Below are positions 1 to 6,247 of a stretch of 6,247 bases of DNA, piece by piece. This stretch comes from Flavobacteriales bacterium (GTDB lineage Bacteria; Bacteroidota; Bacteroidia; Flavobacteriales_D; Sanyastnellaceae). The stretch spans positions 1 through 6,247 of the forward strand of contig JAPKBK010000108.1 of NCBI GenBank assembly GCA_028823435.1, in the 5' to 3' direction. The translations under genes were made by a program, and so were the position numbers. Position 1 is the stretch's first letter, and every line of letters begins with the position of its first letter. The notes beneath the pieces are model-generated. The model searched no databases. It saw only the letters and a list, made by a program, of their open reading frames with translations, and had not been told where the DNA came from.

Positions 1-21
1 TGCTAAAATTATTCCCTTCAT
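1..21 (-). CDS. Start of a sugar-phosphate nucleotidyltransferase (RmlA-like), cut by window edge
   Basis: Reading the minus strand past the transporter's stop gives an ATG at 19-21 followed by six codons, so the visible peptide is MKGIILA, and the frame then leaves the window. This peptide is the usual opening of glucose-1-phosphate thymidylyltransferase (RmlA/RfbA), where it continues into the glycine-rich GG-x-G-T-R-L nucleotide-binding loop. Related sugar nucleotidyltransferases open in a similar way. RmlA makes dTDP-glucose from glucose-1-phosphate and dTTP in the cytoplasm, the first step towards dTDP-rhamnose. The start lies 10 bases beyond the transporter's stop on the same strand, which fits co-transcription, and no Shine-Dalgarno sequence precedes it. 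With only seven residues, the enzyme class is a fair guess and the exact substrate is not established. No gene symbol is given for that reason. Confidence 0.5.
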
Positions 22-31
22 GCGTTTCGAT

Positions 32-2554
32 TCATGACTCCAAGTTATCAGGTTTTGGCCTTCTTTTCACAATCTCTTCATGCTTTTCATCTCCTTTCCC
101 AGGGGTGATGCCATAGTCTATCCTCAATTTCTCAAGTTCAATGTCTTCTTCTTCGTCAATGATATACATCAAAGGCTCTTGAAAAGCTTTCGTGGTCACG
201 AATTGTTCAAAGCTTAAAAGCAATGAAGGAAGTAGAAGTAGGTTGGCAAACATCGCAACCAAAAGCGTCACGCTTACGAGCAAACCTAAGGAACGTGTCC
301 CATCAAAGTCAGATAGCGTAAACATCATAAATCCACTGAAAAGAACGACTGAAGTGTACATCATACTCACACCCGTTTCTTCAACTGCTAAAATGACTGC
401 CCTTTTGATGTTCCAATTCAGACGGGTGAGTTCTTGCCTGTATTTGGCTAAAAAGTGTATTGTGTCATCTATTGAAATTCCAAATGCGATGGAGAACACC
501 AGAATGGTCGAAGGTTTAATTGCAATCCCAGTCCAACCCATAATTCCAGCGGTAAACAAGAGCGGCATGATGTTGGGAATAAGTGCGATAAACACCATCC
601 TGACCGATTTAAACAGGAGCGCCATAACTAATGCGATCAAGAAAATCGCAAGAGAAATACTGATCGATAGGTTTTTTACGAGATAGTGGGTTCCTTCAAG
701 GAAAACGATGCTGGTACCCGTCAGCGTTATTGTGTATTTTGATGGTGGGAAAATAGAATCTATTCGTGGACGTAAATCAGTCATAAGTTCATCCATTTCA
801 ATGGTGCCAATGTCTGCAATTTGCGCAGATATTCGGGTAATCGTTTTCGACGAATCCAGGAAATTTCTCGTCACACTCGCCGCATCACCACTCCCATTTG
901 TTTTTTCTTCGGTGCGTCGTGTATACGACCGAAGTTTCATCTTTTCATTGTTAGAAATCGGGAGGCGATACCCAGACTTTTTACCGTTATTCAGCCCTTG
1001 CATTGCAAATTTGGTCGCATCAACAGCTGACATACTTTTACTGAATTCAGGGTATTCAGCAAGCAATCGCTGCATACGCTCTAACTTTTTTAAGTTGCGC
1101 AATGAAAGTGCATCGCCTTCCACACCGCAATCGATGAGCATTTCAAAAGGCATGACACCGTTAAAATTATCTTCTAGCCAAGCGAGATCAATCAGCACTC
1201 TGTCGTTTTCAGGAAGGTCGTCGACTATGTTTCCCGTGGTCTGAACTTGCACCATTCCGGCAATAGAAAATGCCAATAGCAGGAGCGACACGAGGTACAC
1301 GGTCCGTCTTTTATTTTTAACGAAAAGAATGAATACCTGAACCACTTTATACACCCATTTACGGTCAAGATGTGAGGTTTGGCGAGGCGCCGGAGGAGGA
1401 AGAAGCGTAAGCAAAGTAGGGATCACAGAAATGCTTATCACAAAAACACCCAATATATTTAAAGCGGCAATCGTACCGAAGTGCTTTAATATCTCACTTT
1501 GGGTAAACATGAATGTCGCAAACCCCAACGCAGTTGTGATATTCGTGAGAAGCGTCGCGTTCCCGACTTTCGTAATCATTCGCTGAAGCGCCATGGCTTT
1601 GTTCCCATGCTTTTTAAATTCAGCGTGATATTTATTGACCAGGTAGATACAGTTGGGTACGCCTATGACGATGATCAAAGGAGGGATCAGGGACATTAAA
1701 AGTGTTAAGGGATAATCGAAAAACGCGATTGAACCCACAGACCAAACCACACCTATTGCAACAACACACAAACAAACAACTGCCGTGACAAAATTCCTGA
1801 AAAACAGAAGTAACAAAAGAAAAGTAACGAAAAGAGCGGCGCCGATTAACAAACCTATTTCACCCTTGACTTTGTTTGTCATTTGGATTCTCACAAAAGG
1901 AAGTCCACTTATATAAGTTCTGGTTCCCGTTTTTATCTGCCAATCGTCTACCAGTTTTGTGATGTCCTCAACGACAGTGCCTCTGTCTTTAGAGTTAAAC
2001 AGATATGGGTCTAGAAAGACCATCATTAAAATTGCGCCCGTTTTTTCAGAATGGAGAACACCCTCAAAAAAAGGTAAGTTTCTCAATTGATCATAGAGAA
2101 GGTCTACGCTGTCTTGAGACATCGAGGGTCCACCCCGAGTCAAATTAGAGGTTAAAGGAATAACCTTTAAGGTCGCATCTGAAGTGTCCTTTTCAACCGA
2201 AAAAGCATTGAATACCGTGAAAACAGAGTCAATAATTACGGTCGGCACACCCTCAAATTCAACCCTAATATCTCGAATATCTTCAGAAAGTTCGAACCAA
2301 TTCTGCAGTCCTTCTGACTTGAAAAGTGATGAATCTTCAACCCCGATCACGAGCAGGTTTCCCTCTGCCCCGAAGTGCTTGAGAAACCTTTGATGATCGA
2401 GATAGGTGGAGTCCGTCTTAGGCAGAAGACCATCGAATGAATAGATAAGGCGAAGTTCAGGAATGTATGTTCCTATAAAAACTGTCGCACCTCCTAATGC
2501 AACAAGCACTAGAAAACGATACCGTAAAATGAATGATGCTAATTTTGACCACAT
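32..2554 (-). CDS. RND superfamily transporter, MMPL/Patched-like permease
   Basis: This is an 840-residue inner-membrane protein with the duplicated RND plan. TM1 is near residues 12-32, followed by a large periplasmic loop to about 230, then TM2-TM6 (about 233-386). The second half repeats this: TM7 at 417-437, a periplasmic loop to about 625, and TM8-TM12 (about 627-781). A charged cytoplasmic tail of about 58 residues ends the protein and includes the acidic run DEEEDIE. TM10 carries the family's proton-relay signature GISIDDTIHFL, with Asp696 and Asp697. The equivalent TM4 segment is GVPNCIYL (from residue 298) and has no acidic residue. Such proteins use proton-motive force to move hydrophobic or lipid-like molecules. 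The substrate here is unknown, and no adaptor (HlyD-type) or TolC-like gene is in view. I chose the ATG at 2554 because the protein then opens MWSKLASFILRYRFLV, a typical short cytoplasmic lead into TM1. An in-frame TTG at 2581 would add nine residues and is less likely. The gene is divergent from lpd and probably co-transcribed with the nucleotidyltransferase after it. Confidence 0.93.
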   Translation of the reverse strand: MWSKLASFILRYRFLVLVALGGATVFIGTYIPELRLIYSFDGLLPKTDSTYLDHQRFLKHFGAEGNLLVIGVEDSSLFKSEGLQNWFELSEDIRDIRVEFEGVPTVIIDSVFTVFNAFSVEKDTSDATLKVIPLTSNLTRGGPSMSQDSVDLLYDQLRNLPFFEGVLHSEKTGAILMMVFLDPYLFNSKDRGTVVEDITKLVDDWQIKTGTRTYISGLPFVRIQMTNKVKGEIGLLIGAALFVTFLLLLLFFRNFVTAVVCLCVVAIGVVWSVGSIAFFDYPLTLLMSLIPPLIIVIGVPNCIYLVNKYHAEFKKHGNKAMALQRMITKVGNATLLTNITTALGFATFMFTQSEILKHFGTIAALNILGVFVISISVIPTLLTLLPPPAPRQTSHLDRKWVYKVVQVFILFVKNKRRTVYLVSLLLLAFSIAGMVQVQTTGNIVDDLPENDRVLIDLAWLEDNFNGVMPFEMLIDCGVEGDALSLRNLKKLERMQRLLAEYPEFSKSMSAVDATKFAMQGLNNGKKSGYRLPISNNEKMKLRSYTRRTEEKTNGSGDAASVTRNFLDSSKTITRISAQIADIGTIEMDELMTDLRPRIDSIFPPSKYTITLTGTSIVFLEGTHYLVKNLSISISLAIFLIALVMALLFKSVRMVFIALIPNIMPLLFTAGIMGWTGIAIKPSTILVFSIAFGISIDDTIHFLAKYRQELTRLNWNIKRAVILAVEETGVSMMYTSVVLFSGFMMFTLSDFDGTRSLGLLVSVTLLVAMFANLLLLPSLLLSFEQFVTTKAFQEPLMYIIDEEEDIELEKLRIDYGITPGKGDEKHEEIVKRRPKPDNLES

Positions 2555-2580
2555 AAGCCCCGCAAAGAAACAACAGAGCA

Positions 2581-2594
2581 AGCCAGAGTTGGCT
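2581..2594. repeat. Short inverted repeat in the divergent intergenic region
   Basis: AGCCA and TGGCT form a perfect 5-base inverted repeat separated by the 4-base spacer GAGT. It sits between the transporter and lpd starts, and its last base is the first base of the putative -7 box for lpd. It could be a small operator half-site pair or simply chance, since a 5-base match is weak evidence. It is too short and lacks the T-tract needed for an intrinsic terminator. Confidence 0.25.
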
Positions 2595-2601
2595 ACCTTT
2601 G
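2594..2601 (+). promoter_or_regulatory. Candidate Bacteroidota -7 box for lpd (TACCTTTG)
   Basis: TACCTTTG matches the Bacteroidota -7 consensus TAnnTTTG at every fixed position. It lies 39 bases upstream of the lpd ATG, which would leave a 5' leader of roughly 30 bases. The expected TTG -33 element about 17-23 bases upstream is not visible, so the promoter call rests on one element plus its sensible place in the divergent intergenic gap. On the opposite strand I found no equally good match for the transporter. Confidence 0.35.
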
Positions 2602-2640
2602 TAATCTATTTGCAATAATTCTATCAATTTCTCATCTGAA

Positions 2641-4044
2641 ATGGAAACCTACGACGTAATTGTTATTGGAAGTGGTCCTGGAGGCTACGTAGCAGCAATC
2701 CGATCTGCTCAATTGGGGAAGCGAACGGCTTTAATAGAGAAATACGCAACACTGGGAGGAACTTGCTTGAATGTAGGGTGTATTCCATCGAAAGCATTGC
2801 TCGACAGTTCTGAACATTACCACCAAGCGAAGGAGCAGTTTTCTGCGCATGGTATTGGGGTGGGGACGTTGTCAATCGATTTCCCTCAAATGATCAGTCG
2901 CAAGGGAGACGTCGTCAATCAAACAACAGCAGGGATTGATTTTCTCATGAAGAAAAACAACATTGATGTTCATCATGGCATGGGCGCTTTTGTTGACCCC
3001 CATACGATTTCAGTGACTCCTTTAAAAGCGGACACCTACAACTTGGCAGCAAAACATGTCATCATTGCAACAGGTTCAAAACCAAGTACACTTCCATTTA
3101 TCGACGTTGATAAAAAGCGAATAATCACTTCAACAGAAGCCCTTTCTCTTGCAAAACTCCCAAAATCTATGGTGGTGATCGGAGGAGGTGTGATCGGCCT
3201 AGAGCTAGGGTCTGTCTATGCACGCTTAGGTACCGAAGTCACCGTGATCGAATACATGGACTCCTTAATTGCATCGATGGATCGGTCTATGGGGAAAGAA
3301 CTTCTTCGTTCTTTGAAAAAATTAGGGATCAAATTTCATCTCAAAACCGGTGTAAAAGAAGTCAAAGCCGCAGGGAAAAGCGTCACCATTAAGGCCGACA
3401 ATAAGAAGGGAGAAGAATTGACATTCAAAGCTGAGTACTGCCTTGTGAGTGTGGGGCGCAAACCCTTTACAAATGGTCTGAACCTCGACGCTGCCGGAAT
3501 AACGACGGACGCGCGTGGCATGATTCCTGTCGACGAAAAACTCCGAACTACGCAACCCCATATTTTCGCAATCGGGGACGTCATTAAAGGCGCTATGCTC
3601 GCGCACAAAGCTGAAGAAGAAGGTGTTTTCGTCGCAGAAATAATCAACGGCGAGCATCCACACATCGATTATAACCTCATTCCAGGCGTCGTATATACTT
3701 GGCCAGAAGTGGCCTCAGTCGGTCGTACTGAAGAGCAACTGAAAGCGGAAGGTGTAAGCTACAAGGTGGGGTCTTTCCCATTTAAAGCCAGTGGACGAGC
3801 GCGTGCGAGCATGGACACGGATGGCTTAGTCAAAGTCCTTGCCCACGCAGACAGTGACGAGATTTTAGGGGTCCACATGATCGGCCCAAGAGCCGCAGAT
3901 ATGATTGCAGAAGCGGTCGTGGCCATGGAGTTTCGAGCCTCCGCTGAGGACATCTCACGTATGAGTCATGCGCATCCCACCTACACCGAGGCCTTGAAAG
4001 AGGCCGCCCTGGCTGCTACAGGAGATAGAGCACTTCACGTTTAA
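2641..4044 (+). CDS. lpdA: Dihydrolipoyl dehydrogenase (E3 component)
   Basis: This cytoplasmic FAD flavoenzyme reoxidises protein-bound dihydrolipoamide and reduces NAD+. It serves as the shared E3 of the pyruvate, 2-oxoglutarate and branched-chain 2-oxoacid dehydrogenase complexes, and of the glycine cleavage system where present. At 467 residues it is full length. In order it shows the FAD-binding GSGPGGY (10-16), the redox-active disulfide in CLNVGC (Cys42 and Cys47), ATGS (143-146), the NAD-binding GGGVIGLE (181-188) with Glu204 ending the second strand (NAD rather than NADP preference), the second FAD motif IGDV (311-314), and the C-terminal dimer-interface motif HAHPTYTE with the His445/Glu450 catalytic pair. 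The ATG at 2641 is the first ATG after an in-frame stop at 2602-2604. There is no Shine-Dalgarno sequence and no lipoyl domain fused to the N terminus. No E1 or E2 genes are adjacent, so this is a stand-alone E3. The pabB-type gene starts 18 bases downstream. Confidence 0.97.
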   Translation: METYDVIVIGSGPGGYVAAIRSAQLGKRTALIEKYATLGGTCLNVGCIPSKALLDSSEHYHQAKEQFSAHGIGVGTLSIDFPQMISRKGDVVNQTTAGIDFLMKKNNIDVHHGMGAFVDPHTISVTPLKADTYNLAAKHVIIATGSKPSTLPFIDVDKKRIITSTEALSLAKLPKSMVVIGGGVIGLELGSVYARLGTEVTVIEYMDSLIASMDRSMGKELLRSLKKLGIKFHLKTGVKEVKAAGKSVTIKADNKKGEELTFKAEYCLVSVGRKPFTNGLNLDAAGITTDARGMIPVDEKLRTTQPHIFAIGDVIKGAMLAHKAEEEGVFVAEIINGEHPHIDYNLIPGVVYTWPEVASVGRTEEQLKAEGVSYKVGSFPFKASGRARASMDTDGLVKVLAHADSDEILGVHMIGPRAADMIAEAVVAMEFRASAEDISRMSHAHPTYTEALKEAALAATGDRALHV

Positions 4045-4062
4045 TCCGTTTACCACAACTTC

Positions 4063-5304
4063 GTGCACATACCCGATTTAAGAAGCCTCTGTGAAAGTGA
4101 ATCTCACGTTGTTCTGCTTTTTGATCAATCCCCAAATCGTTCATGCTTATTAGGTCTTGGCGTCAAGCGTGAACTTATCTTCAAAACATCAGAGCCGGGA
4201 ATCCTCGATGCTTTAGAAAAATTTTCAAAGGAAGGAAGTGCATGGACATTTGGGTGGTTTGGGTATGATTTAAAAAACGACATAGAAAACCTTGAAACTC
4301 GAAATCCAGACGCCTTAGGGCATCCTGTACTGGCCTGGTGGGAACCGGAAATCGTCATTCAGTTTTCTGATTCCTCCGTCGAGGTTTTAAGTGGTGACAT
4401 CAATGACCCCAGAACACAAGAAGCGCTTCAAGCCATCAACCAAAAGGGAGAGATGAAAGACGTTGGAGAGACCGGAGAAATGGTTTGGTCTTGGGATAAA
4501 AGCAAATACTTAAAGGCATTCGACGACGTAAAACACCTTATCCAAAATGGAGATGTGTATGAATTAAACCTATGCATGCCTCTCAAAGGCAAAGCTTCGT
4601 CAAATGCGAGCTGGCCCCTTTTCTGCCGTTTACAAAACCTCACGCAGGCGCCTTTTAGCGGATACTTACAATGCAGGTCTGCGCGCATTATGAGTGGCAG
4701 CCCAGAACGGTTTTTGAAACGTGAAGGAGACCGTTTAATGTCTCAACCGATTAAAGGAACAGTTCGAAGAGGACGTTCCGCTGAAGAAGACAATGCGCTT
4801 ATCGATGCGCTTCAAAGTAGCGAAAAAGAACGCGCCGAAAACGTGATGATCGTCGACCTTGTCCGCAACGACCTTAGCCGTATCGCTCAGAAAGCGACTG
4901 TAGAAGTCACTGAGCTTTGTGGCATTCATTCTTTCCAAACTGTACACCAAATGGTGTCTACCATTGAATGCACAATCCTAGAAGACAAGGGGATTTCTGA
5001 CATCTTACGCGCGACATTCCCGATGGGATCTATGACAGGCGCACCGAAAATATCAGCCATGAAGCATATCGACCGGATCGAGCGAGAAGGCAGAGGCGCC
5101 TATTCCGGGTCAATAGGCTATATCACACCGACAGGTGATTTTGATTTCAACGTTCTGATCCGATCACTCTTCCACAATTCAAACACAGAGATGCTCGTCG
5201 CAAATGTCGGGGGAGCGATTACCTCACTTAGCGACGCGCACGAAGAATACGAGGAATGCATGCTGAAGGCTGATGCGATCGTCAAGGCAGTCAGCAATAA
5301 ATGA
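4063..5304 (+). CDS. pabB: Aminodeoxychorismate synthase component I (PabB type)
   Basis: With a PabA-type glutaminase supplying ammonia, this enzyme aminates chorismate to 4-amino-4-deoxychorismate, on the way to p-aminobenzoate and folate. It has 413 residues: an N-terminal region (about 1-140), then the chorismate-binding domain. Visible motifs are GDVYELNL (163-170), SPERFL (213-218), PIKGT (229-233), DLVRNDLSRI (265-274), GSMTGAPK (322-329), YSGSIGYI (347-354) and GGAI (383-386). In PIKGT, Lys231 matches the lysine that PabB uses to form a covalent intermediate; anthranilate synthase TrpE has alanine there (PIAGT). This is the main reason for choosing PabB, although databases often label the family only 'anthranilate synthase component I'. 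No PabA or PabC domain is fused and neither gene is in the window. The start is GTG: the frame is closed upstream by the lpd stop 18 bases before, and no ATG lies between. The short gap suggests an operon with lpd. Confidence 0.88.
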   Translation: MHIPDLRSLCESESHVVLLFDQSPNRSCLLGLGVKRELIFKTSEPGILDALEKFSKEGSAWTFGWFGYDLKNDIENLETRNPDALGHPVLAWWEPEIVIQFSDSSVEVLSGDINDPRTQEALQAINQKGEMKDVGETGEMVWSWDKSKYLKAFDDVKHLIQNGDVYELNLCMPLKGKASSNASWPLFCRLQNLTQAPFSGYLQCRSARIMSGSPERFLKREGDRLMSQPIKGTVRRGRSAEEDNALIDALQSSEKERAENVMIVDLVRNDLSRIAQKATVEVTELCGIHSFQTVHQMVSTIECTILEDKGISDILRATFPMGSMTGAPKISAMKHIDRIEREGRGAYSGSIGYITPTGDFDFNVLIRSLFHNSNTEMLVANVGGAITSLSDAHEEYEECMLKADAIVKAVSNK

Positions 5305-5382
5305 GTCCTGATAAATAGATTCCACTATCAATTTAACCACAGTATACGCTTGTAAACCTTAACTTTACACATCACACCACAC

Positions 5383-6247
5383 ATGAAAACGCGCCACCAT
5401 CTTATTTCCCGATTTGAAAAGGATTTGACAAAATGCCAGGTTGTGGACGGGGAGCTCATTATCGCAGCATGTAGTGGAGGAGTGGATTCGATGTGCCTGG
5501 CCAATGCATTGTTAAAAGCAGGGGCAAAATTCGAGGTCGCCCACGTGAATTTTCAGTTGAGAGGCGCGGACAGTCAGGCGGATGCAAAAAATGTTCAGGA
5601 TTGGTGTGACGCAAATAGCGTCGTGTACCACATGAAGCAATTGCCTGCTGAAGAAGAGGCGACTCGGAAGGGGGATGGCATTCAGGATGCTGCAAGGCGT
5701 CTTAGATATGCTTGGTTTGAGGAATTAAGGATGGCGCGAGGAGCTGCTTGTGTCGCCGTGGCACACCATTTGAAAGACCAAACTGAAACGCTACTTATTC
5801 AACTTCTTAGAGGTGTGACGCCTTCTTCCTTAGGCGGTATGTCTCCCAGGAATGTGAACATTATTCGACCTTTTCTAAGCTGGAGTCAAGAAGAGATTGA
5901 GGAGTGGGTCGCCCTCGATCGTGTTCCTTTCAGAGAGGACAAATCAAATCAAAGTCCCAAGTATTTGAGAAATAGAATTCGCAACGAGGTATTGCCATTG
6001 TTAGAATCCATTCGTTCTGGTTCTGTCACTCACATCGCCGAATGGGCCGACAGGTTACGGTCACAAGCAATCGCCGTAGAAAGTTCGATGAGTGATGCCA
6101 CACGTGATATTGTGAGGTTTTCAGAAATAGAATACAATGCATACGATGGCGAAATATGTCGCATTAACCTGAAGGCATTGTGGGATTCGTCTTGGGGAGA
6201 ACAAGTATTCGATCGCTTACTTGCTGAGAGACATTGGCCTTACGGGG
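5383..6247 (+). CDS. tilS: tRNA(Ile)-lysidine synthetase, 3' end beyond window
   Basis: TilS uses ATP and lysine to convert the wobble cytidine 34 of the CAU-anticodon tRNA-Ile to lysidine, which changes both its charging (Met to Ile) and its decoding (AUG to AUA); it is normally essential. The 288 visible residues contain the PP-loop ATPase motif SGGVDS (31-36), HVNFQLRG (54-61), the GIQDAARRLRY segment (99-109), HHLKDQTET (128-136) with the conserved Asp132/Gln133/Glu135, RPFL (162-165), and DKSN...KYLRNRIRNEVLP (186-205), which is typical of TilS. The C-terminal substrate-binding domains are only partly present because the window ends; Bacteroidota TilS is usually about 430-440 residues. 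The ATG at 5383 is the first in-frame start after the stop at 5353-5355. There is no Shine-Dalgarno sequence. The 78 bases between pabB and tilS hold no clear terminator or complete promoter, so tilS may be read from the lpd-pabB transcript. Confidence 0.97.
   Translation, partial: MKTRHHLISRFEKDLTKCQVVDGELIIAACSGGVDSMCLANALLKAGAKFEVAHVNFQLRGADSQADAKNVQDWCDANSVVYHMKQLPAEEEATRKGDGIQDAARRLRYAWFEELRMARGAACVAVAHHLKDQTETLLIQLLRGVTPSSLGGMSPRNVNIIRPFLSWSQEEIEEWVALDRVPFREDKSNQSPKYLRNRIRNEVLPLLESIRSGSVTHIAEWADRLRSQAIAVESSMSDATRDIVRFSEIEYNAYDGEICRINLKALWDSSWGEQVFDRLLAERHWPYG

Noticed and set aside
192..1244. Two long plus-strand open frames (192-686 and 708-1244) opposite the transporter
   Set aside because: They lie wholly antisense to a clear RND gene, show no recognisable motif, and their composition is what a reverse reading of membrane segments would give.
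2555..2581. Nine-residue N-terminal extension of the transporter from a TTG start, containing Cys-Cys
   Set aside because: The ATG at 2554 gives the usual short lead before TM1. The extension runs through most of the inverted repeat region and does not resemble a signal or lipobox.
3322..3665. Two overlapping minus-strand frames of about 110 residues inside lpd
   Set aside because: They overlap each other in different frames within a strongly conserved gene and have no motif; they are shadows of lpd.
2641..4044. Mercuric reductase or glutathione reductase as the identity of the disulfide oxidoreductase
   Set aside because: There is no heavy-metal-binding N-terminal domain and no C-terminal cysteine pair. 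The HPTYTE end and the NAD-type acidic residue Glu204 fit lipoamide dehydrogenase.
4063..5304. Anthranilate synthase TrpE as the identity of the chorismate enzyme
   Set aside because: The active-site motif is PIKGT with lysine, as in PabB, rather than PIAGT. No trpG, trpD or trpC gene is adjacent.
5305..5382. Possible terminator or promoter between pabB and tilS
   Set aside because: No stem-loop with a T-run is visible. TAACTTTA at 5360-5367 comes close to a -7 box but lacks the final G and has no TTG at a suitable distance upstream.
5459..5695. Minus-strand 78-residue frame near the start of tilS
   Set aside because: It is antisense to the PP-loop region of tilS, which has clear conserved motifs. 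The frame itself has none.
1..6247. CRISPR array, insertion sequence, tRNA or rRNA gene, phage or defence module
   Set aside because: No regularly spaced repeats, terminal inverted repeats, transposase-like frames or RNA-gene motifs were seen on either strand.

Overview
The window looks like ordinary chromosome from a member of the Bacteroidota, probably Flavobacteriales or a near relative. Three things suggest this. The protein sequences, especially the lipoamide dehydrogenase and the PabB-type enzyme, read like that phylum's versions. None of the starts has a Shine-Dalgarno sequence. The only convincing promoter-like element matches the phylum's TAnnTTTG -7 box. The lineage is an inference from recalled family resemblance, not from a search.

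Layout. A divergent intergenic region (2555-2640) splits the window. To its left, on the minus strand, lies a large RND/MMPL-type membrane transporter (32-2554). Ten bases beyond its stop, the first seven codons of a nucleotidyltransferase (MKGIILA, possibly RmlA-like) run off the left edge. To its right, on the plus strand, lie lpd (dihydrolipoyl dehydrogenase, 2641-4044), a PabB-type aminodeoxychorismate synthase component I (4063-5304, GTG start, 18 bases after lpd), and the N-terminal two thirds or so of tilS (tRNA-Ile lysidine synthetase), cut by the right edge.

How the genes relate. The right-hand genes are housekeeping genes: central carbon metabolism (E3 subunit), folate precursor synthesis, and decoding of AUA codons. 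lpd and pabB are close enough to be one transcript. tilS follows after 78 bases and may be co-transcribed. The left-hand genes pair an envelope transporter of unknown substrate with a probable nucleotide-sugar enzyme. This hints at envelope or glycan biology but does not prove it.

I saw no mobile element, CRISPR array, RNA gene, defence system or toxin-antitoxin pair, and codon use looks even across the genes. No previously undescribed system is evident. The findings below are modest points, not claims of a new system.
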